The notes beneath the pieces were generated by a model that was not told the origin of the DNA, searched no databases, and worked only from the letters and a program-made list of their open reading frames with translations. 64,000 bases of DNA from Roseiarcus sp963823165 (lineage in GTDB: Bacteria; Pseudomonadota; Alphaproteobacteria; Rhizobiales; Beijerinckiaceae), in NCBI GenBank assembly GCA_963823165.1, contig CAWGKV010000034.1, positions 248,001-312,000 on the forward strand, in the 5' to 3' direction. The translations under genes and the position numbers were made by a program. Positions 1-9,085 of this stretch are shown piece after piece. Position 1 is the stretch's first letter; each line of letters starts with the position of its first letter.

Positions 1-335
1 GAATGGAGTTCGTCGACGTCTTGGAGATGTTCCTCGCCGACCCCGACACCAAGTCGATCGTGATGATCGGCGAGATCGGCGGCCAGGCGGAAGAGGACGC
101 CGCGCAGTTCCTCAAGGACGAGGCCAAGCGCGGGCGGTCGAAGCCAGTGGTCGGATTCATTGCGGGCCGAACGGCGCCTCCGGGGCGGCGGATGGGACAC
201 GCAGGCGCGATCATCGCCGGCGGCAAGGGCGGAGCCGAAGACAAGATCGCGGCGATGGAATCGGCCGGCATCCAGGTGTCGCCTTCGCCCGCCCGGCTCG
301 GCAAGTCGCTCGTCGACCTCTTGCACCGCAAATGA
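1..335 (+). CDS. sucD: Succinate-CoA ligase (ADP-forming) alpha subunit, C-terminal part
   Basis: This is the last 110 residues of the CoA-binding/phosphohistidine subunit of succinyl-CoA synthetase, which makes succinate and ATP (or GTP) from succinyl-CoA in the TCA cycle. The frame is open from the left edge, so the start lies outside the window. The segment IGEIGGQAEEDAA and the downstream PVVGFIAGRTAPPGRRMGHAGA with its conserved GHAGA are diagnostic of the ligase domain; GHAGA normally carries the phosphorylated histidine. It ends 13 bp before the sucA start, so it is co-transcribed with the 2-oxoglutarate dehydrogenase genes, the usual alphaproteobacterial order. Confidence 0.97.
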   Translation, partial: MEFVDVLEMFLADPDTKSIVMIGEIGGQAEEDAAQFLKDEAKRGRSKPVVGFIAGRTAPPGRRMGHAGAIIAGGKGGAEDKIAAMESAGIQVSPSPARLGKSLVDLLHRK

Positions 336-348
336 GGGAATTTCGCCG

Positions 349-3312
349 ATGACCCGCCAGGACGTCAATCAGGCCCTCCTGCAGACCGCGTTCCTGTACG
401 GCGCGAACAGCGCCTACATCGAGGCGCTTCAGGCGAAGTACGAGAAGGACCCGATGTCGGTCGAGCCCGGCTGGCGGCAGTTCTTCGACGCGCTCGGCGA
501 CGATCCGGCGAGCGTCGACAAGACGGCGAAAGGCGCGTCCTGGCGGAAGCCGCACTGGCCGCAAACGCCGAAGGGCGACCTGATCAACGCGCTCGACGGC
601 GATTGGCCCGCGACCGAGAAGGCGGTCGCCGAGAAGCTGCGGGCCAAGGCGGCGGAGGCGACACCGGTCGCGCCGGTCAGCGAGGACGAGATCCGGCGCG
701 CGACGCGCGATTCGGTGCGCGCGCTGATGATGATCCGCGCCTACCGCATGCGCGGCCATCTGCACGCCAACCTCGATCCGCTCGGCCTCGAGCCGCAGAA
801 GGATCACGAAGAGCTTCATCCGTCGACTTACGGCTTCCATGAACGCGACTACGACCGCAAGATCTTCATCGATCACGTGCTCGGGCTCGAATACGCGACC
901 GTGCGCGAGATGCTGGCGATCCTGCGCCGCACCTATTGCGGCACGATCGGCTTCGAATTCATCCACATCTCCGACCCGGCCGAGAAGGCCTGGATCCAGG
1001 AGCGCGTCGAGGGGCCTCACAAGGAGATTCAGTTCACCAAGGAGGGCAAGCGCGCCATCCTGTCGAAGTTAATCGAGTCGGAGGGATTCGAAAACTTTTT
1101 CGACATCAAGTATCCCGGCTCGAAGCGGTTCGGGCTCGACGGCGCCGAGGCCATGATTCCGGCGCTCGAGCAGATCATCAAGCGCGGCGGACAGCTCGGC
1201 CTGCGCGAGATCTGTCTCGGCATGGCCCACCGCGGCCGGCTCAACGTGTTGAGCCAGGTGATGGGCAAGCCCCACCGCGTCATCTTTCATGAATTTAAGG
1301 GTGGTTCAGCTGCGCCCGACGAAGTGGAAGGCTCAGGCGACGTCAAATACCACCTCGGCGCCTCGTCCGACCGCGAGTTCGACGGCAACAACGTGCATCT
1401 GTCGTTGAGCGCCAACCCGTCCCATCTCGAGATTGTCGACCCCGTCGTGCTCGGCAAGGCGCGCGCCAAGCAGGACCAGCTCAACGACTTCATCGAGCGC
1501 TCGAAAGTGCTGCCGCTCTTGATCCACGGCGACGCGGCCTTCGCCGGTCAGGGCGTGGTGGCGGAATGTTTCGGCCTCTCGGGCCTGCGCGGCCATCGCA
1601 CCGGAGGTTCGCTTCATTTCATCATCAACAACCAGATCGGGTTCACGACCTACCCGCGCTATTCTCGCTCCTCGCCCTACCCCTCCGACGTCGCCAAGCT
1701 GGTCGAGGCGCCGATCTTCCACGTCAACGGCGACGACCCGGAGGCGGTCGTGTTCTGCGCCAAGGTCGCGACCGAGTACCGGCAGAAGTTCCACAAGCCG
1801 GTGGTCGTCGACATGTTCTGCTACCGCCGCTTCGGCCACAACGAGGGCGACGAGCCATCGTTCACCCAGCCGATCATGTACCGGCTGATCCGCTCGCATC
1901 CCACGACCCTGCAAATCTACGCCGATAGGCTGATCGCGGAAGGCATCGTCACTCAGGGCGAGGTCGACAAGATGCGGGCCGACTGGCGTCACCGGCTTGA
2001 TGCGGAATACCGGGCCGGCCAGGCCTATTCGCCGAACAAGGCCGATTGGCTCGACGGACGCTGGGCCGGCGTCAAGGCCGAGCAGGACGTCGTCGACGAC
2101 GACCGCCGCGGCGAGACTGGCGTCGCCGCCGAGCGGCTGCGGCAGCTCGGCGAGCGCATCACTGCGGCGCCCGAAGGCTTCCATGTCCACAAGACGATTC
2201 TGCGCTTCCTCGAAAATCGCCGCAACGCGATCGCCAGCGGAGAGGGGATCGACTGGGCGACCGCCGAGGCGCTCGCCTTCGCCTCGCTGCTCGACGAAGG
2301 CTTTCCGGTTCGGCTCTCCGGCCAGGACAGCGAGCGGGGCACGTTCTCGCAACGCCATTCGGTGTTGATCGATCAGGACACCGAGGCGCGCTACATCCCG
2401 CTCAACCACATCCGCGACGGCCAGGCGCGGTACGAGGTCATCAACTCGATGCTGTCGGAAGAGGCGGTGCTCGGCTTCGAATACGGCTATTCGCTGGCCG
2501 AGCCGAACGCGCTCGTGATGTGGGAGGCGCAGTTCGGCGACTTCGCCAACGGGGCGCAGGTTGTGTTCGACCAGTTCGTATCTGCTGGAGAGCGCAAGTG
2601 GCTGCGCATGTCGGGCCTCGTCTGCCTGCTGCCGCACGGCTACGAAGGACAGGGGCCCGAGCACTCGTCGGCGCGGCTCGAGCGCTATCTGCAGCTCTGC
2701 GCCGAGGACAACATGCAGGTCGTCAACTGCACGACGCCGGCCAATTTCTTCCACGTGCTGCGGCGCCAGCTGAAGCGGCCGTTCCGCAAGCCGCTGATCG
2801 TGATGACGCCGAAGTCGATGCTGCGCAACAGGCGCGCCGTGTCGCCGCTCGACCGTTTCGATGCGGGCTCGTCGTTCCACCGCATCCTGCTCGACCACGC
2901 CGAGACGGGCAAGAACGAGAAGATCAAGCTGGTTCGCGACGACAAGATCCGGCGCGTCGTCGTCTCGAGCGGCAAGATCTACTGGGATCTGTACGACGAG
3001 CGAGAGAAGCGGGGCGTGGACGACGTCTATCTGCTGCGCGTCGAGCAGCTTTATCCGTTCCCGCTGAAGGGCCTGGTGCGGCACTTGTCCCGCTTCAAGA
3101 ACGCCGAGGTCGTGTGGTGCCAGGAGGAGCCGAAGAACATGGGGGCATGGTTCTTCGTCGAGCCCTATATCGAGTGGGTGCTCGGGCAGGTCGGAGGCAA
3201 GTCGCGGCGCGCCCGTTACGCTGGCCGGCCAGCGGCGGCGGCGACCGCGACCGGCCTGATGTCGAAGCACCTCGCTCAGCTCAAGGCTCTCCTCGACGAC
3301 TGCCTGGCCTGA
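349..3312 (+). CDS. sucA: 2-oxoglutarate dehydrogenase E1 component
   Basis: Thiamine-diphosphate-dependent E1 subunit of the 2-oxoglutarate dehydrogenase complex. It decarboxylates 2-oxoglutarate and passes the succinyl group to the lipoyl domain of E2. The product is 987 aa, normal for the family. The N-terminal FLYGANSAYIEALQ segment is the E2-binding helix region. The conserved MAHRGRLNVL lies near residue 293, and the ThDP motif runs from GDAAFAGQG (about 394) to NNQIGF (about 427). YRRFGHNEGDEPSFTQP and the C-terminal transketolase-like half are intact. ATG 349 is chosen over the upstream in-frame position 160 because it follows GAGGGA and does not overlap sucD. Confidence 0.97.
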   Translation: MTRQDVNQALLQTAFLYGANSAYIEALQAKYEKDPMSVEPGWRQFFDALGDDPASVDKTAKGASWRKPHWPQTPKGDLINALDGDWPATEKAVAEKLRAKAAEATPVAPVSEDEIRRATRDSVRALMMIRAYRMRGHLHANLDPLGLEPQKDHEELHPSTYGFHERDYDRKIFIDHVLGLEYATVREMLAILRRTYCGTIGFEFIHISDPAEKAWIQERVEGPHKEIQFTKEGKRAILSKLIESEGFENFFDIKYPGSKRFGLDGAEAMIPALEQIIKRGGQLGLREICLGMAHRGRLNVLSQVMGKPHRVIFHEFKGGSAAPDEVEGSGDVKYHLGASSDREFDGNNVHLSLSANPSHLEIVDPVVLGKARAKQDQLNDFIERSKVLPLLIHGDAAFAGQGVVAECFGLSGLRGHRTGGSLHFIINNQIGFTTYPRYSRSSPYPSDVAKLVEAPIFHVNGDDPEAVVFCAKVATEYRQKFHKPVVVDMFCYRRFGHNEGDEPSFTQPIMYRLIRSHPTTLQIYADRLIAEGIVTQGEVDKMRADWRHRLDAEYRAGQAYSPNKADWLDGRWAGVKAEQDVVDDDRRGETGVAAERLRQLGERITAAPEGFHVHKTILRFLENRRNAIASGEGIDWATAEALAFASLLDEGFPVRLSGQDSERGTFSQRHSVLIDQDTEARYIPLNHIRDGQARYEVINSMLSEEAVLGFEYGYSLAEPNALVMWEAQFGDFANGAQVVFDQFVSAGERKWLRMSGLVCLLPHGYEGQGPEHSSARLERYLQLCAEDNMQVVNCTTPANFFHVLRRQLKRPFRKPLIVMTPKSMLRNRRAVSPLDRFDAGSSFHRILLDHAETGKNEKIKLVRDDKIRRVVVSSGKIYWDLYDEREKRGVDDVYLLRVEQLYPFPLKGLVRHLSRFKNAEVVWCQEEPKNMGAWFFVEPYIEWVLGQVGGKSRRARYAGRPAAAATATGLMSKHLAQLKALLDDCLA

Positions 3313-3340
3313 GTGCCCGGGGCCGAGAGGAAAGGCGCCC

Positions 3341-3676
3341 ATGCCGCACTTTCTTTGCAAGCTGAAGCCGCCGCGGCCGACGTTCCTGACGGACATGACG
3401 ACCGAAGAGGCCATTGTGATGCGCGGCCATCGCGAGTATTGGATGCCGCGGGTCGAGACCGGGGCGGTGATTGCGATGGGGTCGGTCGCCGATCCCGCGG
3501 GCGCCTATGGCGTCGCCATCATCGTGGCGCCGTCGCTGGCGGCGCTCGAGGCGATGCAGGCCTACGACCCGGCGATCCTGGCCGACCACGGGTTTGCCTA
3601 CGAGAATTTCCCGATGCCGACGATCGCGGTGCGGCCGAGCATGCCGCTCGCCCCGATCACCTCCGTAACTCCCTGA
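3341..3676 (+). CDS. YciI-like family protein
   Basis: A 111-aa cytoplasmic protein resembling YciI/DGPF-type small alpha/beta proteins, a ferredoxin-like dimeric fold. Supporting features are the opening MPHFLCKLKPPRPTF, the MTTEEAIVMRGHREYW segment with a conserved histidine, and the central GAVIAMGSVADPAGAYGVAI strand region. No enzymatic role is established for most members. The gene sits between sucA and odhB, 28 bp from each, so it is probably transcribed with the complex. Whether it acts in 2-oxoglutarate metabolism is unknown. The family assignment rests on overall pattern rather than a strict motif. Confidence 0.75.
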   Translation: MPHFLCKLKPPRPTFLTDMTTEEAIVMRGHREYWMPRVETGAVIAMGSVADPAGAYGVAIIVAPSLAALEAMQAYDPAILADHGFAYENFPMPTIAVRPSMPLAPITSVTP

Positions 3677-3703
3677 AGAAGGGCGCCTTGCGGCGCGACG
3701 AGC

Positions 3704-4930
3704 ATGGCGATTGAAATTCGCGTCCCGGCCCTCGGCGAATCGATCAGCGAGGCGACTGTCGGCAAGTGGTTCAAGAAAGCCGGCGAGCCGGTGCGCGCCG
3801 ATGAGCCCCTTGTCGAGCTCGAAACAGACAAGGTTACGCTCGAGGTAAACGCGCCCGGCGCAGGCGTGCTGAGCGAAATCACGGCGGAGACGGGCCAGAC
3901 GGTGGCGATCGGCGCGCTGCTCGGCCAATTGTCGGGGGGCGCCGCGGCGGCCGCCGCTCCGCCCAAGCCGGCGGCTGGGCCAAAGGCCGCGCCCGCCTCT
4001 GCAGCCCCCATGCCACCCCCGCCCTCGGCAGCCAAATTCGCAGCCGAAAACAAGATCGATCTCGCAGGCGTCGCCGGCAGCGGCAAACGCGGCCAGGTGC
4101 TCAAGAGCGACGTGCTCGCGGCGGCCGCCGCCGCTGCGCCGCCCCCTGCCCCTGTGATCGCCCCCGCCCCGGTCCCTGCGCCTGCCCCCATGTCCGCGCC
4201 TGCGCCGCGCGCCACGACGCCGGACGACAGCGCACGCGAGGAGCGGGTGCGGATGACGAAGCTCCGCCAGACGATCGCCCGCCGCCTCAAGGACGCCCAG
4301 AACACCGCCGCGATGCTGACGACCTTCAACGAGGTCGACATGACCGAGGTGATGGCGTTGCGCGCCCGCTACAAAGACGCCTTCGAGAAGAAGCACGGCG
4401 CCAAGCTCGGCTTCATGGGCTTCTTCGTGAAGGCCTGCGTGCAGGCGCTCAAGGAAATCCCGGCGGTCAACGCCGAAATCGACGGCGCCGACCTCGTCTA
4501 CAAGAATTACTATCACCTCGGCATCGCGGTCGGGACCGATAAGGGGCTCATTGTGCCTGTGGTGCGCGACTGCGACAGGCTCTCGGTCGCCGAGATCGAG
4601 AAGACGATCGCCGACCTCGGCAGGCGGGCGCGGGACGGGCAGCTCAAGCTCGAGGAGCTGCAGGGCGGCACGTTCACCATCACCAACGGCGGTATTTACG
4701 GGTCTCTGATGTCGACGCCGATCCTCAACGCGCCCCAGTCGGGCATTCTCGGCATGCACAAGATCCAGGAGCGCCCCGTCGTCGTAGCCGGCAAGATCGA
4801 GATTCGGCCGATGATGTATCTGGCGCTGAGCTACGACCACCGCGTCGTTGACGGCAAGGAGGCGGTGACCTTCCTCGTGCGCGTCAAGGAGGGGCTCGAA
4901 GACCCGGCGAGGCTGGTGCTGGATTTGTGA
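3704..4930 (+). CDS. odhB: Dihydrolipoyllysine-residue succinyltransferase (E2 of 2-oxoglutarate dehydrogenase)
   Basis: E2 core of the 2-oxoglutarate dehydrogenase complex, 408 aa. Domains in order: a lipoyl domain with the lipoylated lysine at residue 43 (ETDKVTLEV); an Ala/Pro linker; a peripheral subunit-binding domain (about 107-140, AAKFAAENKIDL...GKRGQVLKSDVL); a second long Ala/Pro linker (about 140-170); and the catalytic domain ending with SYDHRVVDG, whose His379 and Asp383 are the catalytic pair. The protein reads 408 residues to a TGA with no damage. It lies between the YciI-like gene and lpd in the same operon. Confidence 0.97.
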   Translation: MAIEIRVPALGESISEATVGKWFKKAGEPVRADEPLVELETDKVTLEVNAPGAGVLSEITAETGQTVAIGALLGQLSGGAAAAAAPPKPAAGPKAAPASAAPMPPPPSAAKFAAENKIDLAGVAGSGKRGQVLKSDVLAAAAAAAPPPAPVIAPAPVPAPAPMSAPAPRATTPDDSAREERVRMTKLRQTIARRLKDAQNTAAMLTTFNEVDMTEVMALRARYKDAFEKKHGAKLGFMGFFVKACVQALKEIPAVNAEIDGADLVYKNYYHLGIAVGTDKGLIVPVVRDCDRLSVAEIEKTIADLGRRARDGQLKLEELQGGTFTITNGGIYGSLMSTPILNAPQSGILGMHKIQERPVVVAGKIEIRPMMYLALSYDHRVVDGKEAVTFLVRVKEGLEDPARLVLDL

Positions 4931-4967
4931 GACGGCAGGCGGCCCGCGGCGCCGATCGGGGGGGGCA

Positions 4968-5096
4968 ATGAGCGAACTGGCGTGTCTGGAAATCGCGGTC
5001 CTTTGGTGGGTCGTCCACGTGCTGTGCCAGGCCGCGACGGCGCAGACCGCGCTGTCCCTGCCCTATCCGTTGAGCTCGCGTCTGAAGGCCAAATAG
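4968..5096 (+). pseudogene. 42-codon remnant resembling the N terminus of a MAPEG-family membrane protein
   Basis: A short ORF opens with ATG after a G-rich tract (CGGGGGGGGCA) and encodes one hydrophobic helix (about residues 6-26, LEIAVLWWVVHVLCQAA). It then reads LPYPLSSRLKAK and stops one base before the lpd ATG. The first helix followed by a Leu-Ser-Ser-Arg element resembles the start of bacterial MAPEG-family proteins, which are normally around 130 aa with four helices. The remaining three helices are absent here. It may be the stump of a deleted gene, or a small peptide kept for translational coupling to lpd. The MAPEG assignment is from memory of family pattern and is tentative. Confidence 0.45.
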
Positions 5097-5097
5097 C

Positions 5098-6495
5098 ATG
5101 TCCTACGACCTGATCGTCATCGGCGCCGGCCCGGGCGGATACGTTTGCGCCATCCGCGCGGCCCAGCTGGGCATGAAGGCGGCCGTCGTCGAGAAGATGA
5201 AGACGCTCGGCGGCACCTGCCTCAACATCGGCTGCATCCCGTCGAAGGCGCTGCTCTACGCCTCCGAGATGTTCGAGGAGGCGGGCCACGGGATGGCGCC
5301 GCTCGGCGTCGTCGTCGGGACGCCGAAGCTCGACCTCGCCGCGATGATGAAGCACAAGGACGACAGCGTCGCCGCCAACGTCAACGGCGTCGCCTTCCTG
5401 TTCAAGAAGAACAAGATCGACCGCGTGACGGGCGAGGGCCGGATCGCGGCGCGGGGCAAGGTCGTCGTCAGGGGCGAGGACGGCAACGAGAGGACGCTGG
5501 AGACGAAGGCGATCGTCATCGCGACCGGCTCCGACGTCGCCCAGCTCCCCGGGATCGAGATCGACGAGAAGACCGTCGTCTCCTCGACCGGAGCGCTGAG
5601 CCTGAAAAGCGTTCCGGACAGGCTTATCGTCGTCGGGGCGGGCGTCATCGGGCTCGAGCTCGGCTCGGTCTGGCGGCGTCTCGGCGCCAAGGTGACGGTG
5701 ATCGAGTTCCTCGACCGCATCCTGCCCGGCATGGACGCCGAGGTCGCGAAGCAGTTCCATCGGTTGCTGGAGAAGCAGGGGTTCGCGTTCCACCTCGGGC
5801 ACAAGGTCGCCAAGGTGGAAAAGACGGGCGGCTGCGTCTCGGCGACGATCGAGCCGAGCGCGGGCGGCGAGTCGACGACCATCCAGGCCGACGTCATGTT
5901 GGTCTCGGTCGGCCGGAGGCCTTACACCCGGAACCTTGGGCTTGAGGCGCTCGGCGCGGCGACGGATCGCGGCATGGTCGTCGTCGACTCGCATTTCGCG
6001 ACCAACGTTCCCGGCGTCTATGCGATCGGCGACGTGATCCGCGGGCCGATGCTCGCCCACAAGGCGGAGGATGAAGGCGTCGCCCTGGCCGAACTGCTCG
6101 CCGGGCAGGCCGGACATGTGAATTACGGCGCCATCCCCAGCGTCGTCTACACGAGCCCGGAGATTGCCGCCGTCGGCAAGACCGAGGACGAGCTCAAGGC
6201 CGAGGGCGTCGCGTATAAAGTCGGGAGGTTCCCCTTCACCGCCAACGGCCGGGCGCGCGCAATGCGCCACACCGAGGGCTTCGTCAAGATTTTAGCCGAC
6301 GCCGCGACCGATCGGGTTCTGGGGGCCCATATCGTCGGCTTCGGCGCCGGCGAGTTGATCGCCGAGGCGGTCGTGCTGATGGAATTCGGCGGCTCGGCCG
6401 AAGACCTCGCCCGCACCTGTCACGCCCATCCGACCATGTCCGAGGCGATCAAGGAAGCGGCGATGGCGGTCGACAAGCGCGCGATTCACGTGTGA
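5098..6495 (+). CDS. lpd: Dihydrolipoyl dehydrogenase (E3)
   Basis: FAD-dependent E3 subunit that reoxidises dihydrolipoamide and reduces NAD+. The 465-aa product has an N-terminal FAD motif GAGPGGYVCAIRAAQLG and the redox-active disulfide Cys41-Cys46 in GGTCLNIGCIPSK. The NAD-binding motif is VVGAGVIGLELGSVW, a second FAD motif is YAIGDVIRGPMLAHKAEDEG, and the C-terminal HAHPT carries the catalytic histidine (about 444) and the following Glu. All key residues are present. It directly follows the small MAPEG-like ORF and is the last clear gene of the TCA operon, so it probably serves the 2-oxoglutarate dehydrogenase complex. Confidence 0.97.
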   Translation: MSYDLIVIGAGPGGYVCAIRAAQLGMKAAVVEKMKTLGGTCLNIGCIPSKALLYASEMFEEAGHGMAPLGVVVGTPKLDLAAMMKHKDDSVAANVNGVAFLFKKNKIDRVTGEGRIAARGKVVVRGEDGNERTLETKAIVIATGSDVAQLPGIEIDEKTVVSSTGALSLKSVPDRLIVVGAGVIGLELGSVWRRLGAKVTVIEFLDRILPGMDAEVAKQFHRLLEKQGFAFHLGHKVAKVEKTGGCVSATIEPSAGGESTTIQADVMLVSVGRRPYTRNLGLEALGAATDRGMVVVDSHFATNVPGVYAIGDVIRGPMLAHKAEDEGVALAELLAGQAGHVNYGAIPSVVYTSPEIAAVGKTEDELKAEGVAYKVGRFPFTANGRARAMRHTEGFVKILADAATDRVLGAHIVGFGAGELIAEAVVLMEFGGSAEDLARTCHAHPTMSEAIKEAAMAVDKRAIHV

Positions 6496-6525
6496 GCGGG
6501 CGCCGGTGCGATAAGGGACGGTGAG

Positions 6526-7323
6526 ATGAGCGGAACGCGTGGCGGCAAGGCCGTCTTTGGCTCTTTATGGCTCGCGCTCCTCTTTGCGGCCTGCCTGGCG
6601 CTCGCTGCGCTCGCGGCCTACGCGGACCCGCTCGCCCTTTGGCGGATCGTGCACAACGCCTGCGTGCCTCACGTCGAAGCGGGCGAAGGTCCCAAGCCCT
6701 GCGAGAAGGTCGACCTCGCCCGCGGCGTGGCGGAGGGCGTGGCGATATTGAAGGATCTCCGCGGCGTCGCCCAGATGCTCGCCATTCCGACCCGGCGCAT
6801 CACCGGCGTCGAAGACCCGCAGATGCTGGCGCCCGATGCGCCGAACGTCTTCGCCGACGCCTGGCAGGCCAAGGCGCTGCTCGAGGAGCGTCTCGGCCAT
6901 CCGTTGCCGCGCGAAGCAGTCGCCCTGACCATCAATTCGAAATGGGCGCGCAGCCAGGATCAGCTGCACGTCCACATCGACTGTCTCGCCAAGCCTGTAG
7001 GGGAGGCGCTCGCCGAGTACCGGCCGGCCCTCGACGATCGCTGGCGGGCGATGATGGTCCCGCTGCAGGGACGCGTCTATTTCGCCCGCCGGCTGGAATC
7101 GGCCGATCTTTCCGACGCCGAGCCGCTCAAACTGCTGGCGGACGGCCTCGAGGGCGCCAGGGCCCACATGGACGCCTACACCTTGGCCGCAATCGGCGCG
7201 GCGTTCGATGGCAAGCCCGGCTTCGTCCTGCTCGCCGACAACTTTTCCCTGGCGGGGGGCGGCCACGCCGAGGACCTTCAGGACCATGATTGCGCGATCG
7301 CCCGTGCTGCGCCGATGAAATGA
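6526..7323 (+). CDS. cdh: CDP-diacylglycerol pyrophosphatase-like protein
   Basis: A 265-aa protein resembling Cdh, which hydrolyses CDP-diacylglycerol to CMP and phosphatidate at the membrane. An N-terminal hydrophobic segment (about residues 14-30, LWLALLFAACLALAALAAYA) is a signal anchor. The following LWRIVHNACVPH, the IPTRRITGVEDPQML segment and the HIT-like QDQLHVHIDC with His148 and His150 match the family; the histidine motif supplies the nucleotidyl-binding residue. Length is as expected. It starts 30 bp after lpd on the same strand and may be read from the same transcript, though no functional link is evident. Confidence 0.85.
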   Translation: MSGTRGGKAVFGSLWLALLFAACLALAALAAYADPLALWRIVHNACVPHVEAGEGPKPCEKVDLARGVAEGVAILKDLRGVAQMLAIPTRRITGVEDPQMLAPDAPNVFADAWQAKALLEERLGHPLPREAVALTINSKWARSQDQLHVHIDCLAKPVGEALAEYRPALDDRWRAMMVPLQGRVYFARRLESADLSDAEPLKLLADGLEGARAHMDAYTLAAIGAAFDGKPGFVLLADNFSLAGGGHAEDLQDHDCAIARAAPMK

Positions 7324-7462
7324 TCGTTTTGCTTCCGGAACATCGGGGCGCGATTGCGAGTTGCGGTTCTCAGTGACGCGTTCGTCGCCGGGGTCCAGGC
7401 CGCCAGCCGCGTGGGCCGCTCCGGCGTAGCCCGCCTTGGCGGACTCTAAGGGAAACGGGCTC

Positions 7463-8002
7463 ATGCGCCTCATTCTGAAACTGCTGCTGGCCGTCGGCGT
7501 CATTCTGGCGGTCGAGAGCCGTGCTTCCGCCCTCGTTCGGATCGACGTCGACCTGTCGTCGCAGACGATGCATGTGCGCTCGGGGTCGGGGGAATCCTAT
7601 GACTGGCCGATTTCGTCGGGTCGAGCCGGTTATGCGACGCCCACAGGGGTGTTCCGGCCGCGGGCGCTCTACAAGATGGTGCACTCGGCCAAGTACGGCA
7701 ACGCGCCGATGCCCCACTCGATTTTCTTCGAGGGCCAGTACGCGATCCACGGCACGGATGCGGTCGGTCACCTCGGGCGGCCGGCCTCGCACGGCTGCAT
7801 ACGACTCTCGCCCGGAGACGCCGCCGTGCTGTTCGCGATGGTCCAATCCCAAGGGGCGCGGATCCACATCGTCGGGACGGCTGGCGGCGGCGAGCTCGCC
7901 CATGGTCGCAGAGTGCACAGCTTCGAGTCGGCTTTTGCCTCCGCGACGGATTATGACCCCGACACGCTCGATGCATGGGCGCCCGATCGCTTCATGCGCT
8001 GA
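7463..8002 (+). CDS. L,D-transpeptidase (YkuD domain), exported
   Basis: A 179-aa periplasmic enzyme. L,D-transpeptidases cross-link peptidoglycan or attach proteins to it using a cysteine nucleophile. The signal peptide covers about residues 1-23 (MRLILKLLLAVGVILA ... SRASA). The YkuD domain follows, with PISSGRAGYATPTGVF, the histidine in YAIHGT, and the catalytic SHGCIRL with His110 and Cys112. An upstream in-frame TTG at 7436 exists, but ATG 7463 is preferred because AAGGGA precedes it at good spacing and it begins the signal peptide exactly. The short C-terminal tail has no recognised domain. Confidence 0.92.
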   Translation: MRLILKLLLAVGVILAVESRASALVRIDVDLSSQTMHVRSGSGESYDWPISSGRAGYATPTGVFRPRALYKMVHSAKYGNAPMPHSIFFEGQYAIHGTDAVGHLGRPASHGCIRLSPGDAAVLFAMVQSQGARIHIVGTAGGGELAHGRRVHSFESAFASATDYDPDTLDAWAPDRFMR

Positions 8003-8120
8003 CCAGGCGTAAGCGTCGCGCCAGGCTCGTCCTCCCTTGCGGCCGGTACGATTAAGGGTCGCGTTTTGCCGCGGGTTGGGATAACAGCCGACTTAGGAGT
8101 TTCGTTTGAGGAGGCCTTTC

Positions 8121-8990
8121 GTGCAACGACGTCAATTCTTGGTCGGGGCAGCCGGGGTGATCGCGGGCGGGCTCGCGCCTCGCCTCGCGGCGGCTGACGT
8201 GCCCACGCCTTTCACTTTCAACATGAACCCGCCGATGGACAATCGCGCAAAGTTCATCGAATGGGGAGTGGCGCAGCGCGGCGAGGAGCCGAAGTTTCTC
8301 GGCGAGCGGTTCGACCGTTTCGGCGCGATGGTGCGCAACGAAGACCTCCTCAACGAGCGTAACAAGCACGCTTTCCTGCTGACGCCGCGCGAGAAATTCG
8401 TGCTGAAGCAGAATCTCGCGCGCGCCTACGACCACGCCTTCCTCGACATCGGCTATGGCGTCACCATCTCCGGGCCGCATATCGTCGGCCGCATGACATC
8501 GAACATCGACCCGAAACTGGGCGAGAAGGTGCTCGAAGTCGGAACCGGCTCCGGCTATCAGTCGGCTTACTTGTCCCACCTGACCGACAAGGTCTACTCG
8601 ATCGAGATCATCAAGCCGCTCGCCGAGCGCACGCGCGGCATCTACGATCAGCTCATCAAGGATGGGTACACCGAGTTCTCCGCGATCACGACGAAGGCGG
8701 CCGACGGCTATTACGGCTGGGAGGAATTCGCGCCGTTCGACAAGATCATCGTGACCTGCGGCATCGACCATGTTCCTCCGCCGCTGTTGCAGCAACTGAA
8801 GCCGAACGGGATCATGGTCATTCCGGTTGGACCGCCGGGGGCTCAGCGCGTCCTCAAGGTGGTCAAGTCCGAAAGCCCGGACGGCCAGATGACGGTGGCT
8901 CGCTCCGACATTTATGGCGGACGCATTGTCCCGTTCGTGCCCTTCACCAAGCTCGAAGGCGAGCAGATCGTCGGCACGCACAACAACTAG
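8121..8990 (+). CDS. pcm: Protein-L-isoaspartate O-methyltransferase-like protein with a Tat-type signal
   Basis: SAM-dependent methyltransferase of the PCMT family, which repairs isoaspartyl residues. The SAM motif I reads VLEVGTGSGYQSAYL (Gly141 onward), and the ITTKAADGYYGWEEFAPFDKI and PPPLLQQLKPNGIMVIPVG segments are typical. The unusual part is the N terminus: MQRRQFLVGAAGVIAGGLAPRL has a twin-arginine motif, hydrophobic stretch and Ala-rich cleavage region, so export or membrane tethering is predicted. SAM is cytoplasmic, which makes export puzzling. GTG 8121 is chosen because AGGAGG lies at 8109-8114 just before it; a TTG at 8106 overlaps that ribosome-binding site. The 289-aa product is longer than classical Pcm. 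Confidence 0.85.
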   Translation: MQRRQFLVGAAGVIAGGLAPRLAAADVPTPFTFNMNPPMDNRAKFIEWGVAQRGEEPKFLGERFDRFGAMVRNEDLLNERNKHAFLLTPREKFVLKQNLARAYDHAFLDIGYGVTISGPHIVGRMTSNIDPKLGEKVLEVGTGSGYQSAYLSHLTDKVYSIEIIKPLAERTRGIYDQLIKDGYTEFSAITTKAADGYYGWEEFAPFDKIIVTCGIDHVPPPLLQQLKPNGIMVIPVGPPGAQRVLKVVKSESPDGQMTVARSDIYGGRIVPFVPFTKLEGEQIVGTHNN

Positions 8991-9085
8991 CGGTCCGGCA
9001 ACCACAGTCCGGCGTTTTTCCCCAAGGCGGCTTGCCTCAAAAGCGCGCCGGTTTGTTCGCCATGACCGCGGCCGGGAAGGAGTTT

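Noticed and set aside
1333..3414. 693-codon minus-strand frame opposite sucA
   Set aside because: Antisense shadow of a conserved gene; no start signal or domain.
4100..4230. Repetitive Ala/Pro-coding stretch in odhB as a tandem repeat or CRISPR-like array
   Set aside because: It is the normal flexible linker of an E2 protein; no regular repeat-spacer spacing.
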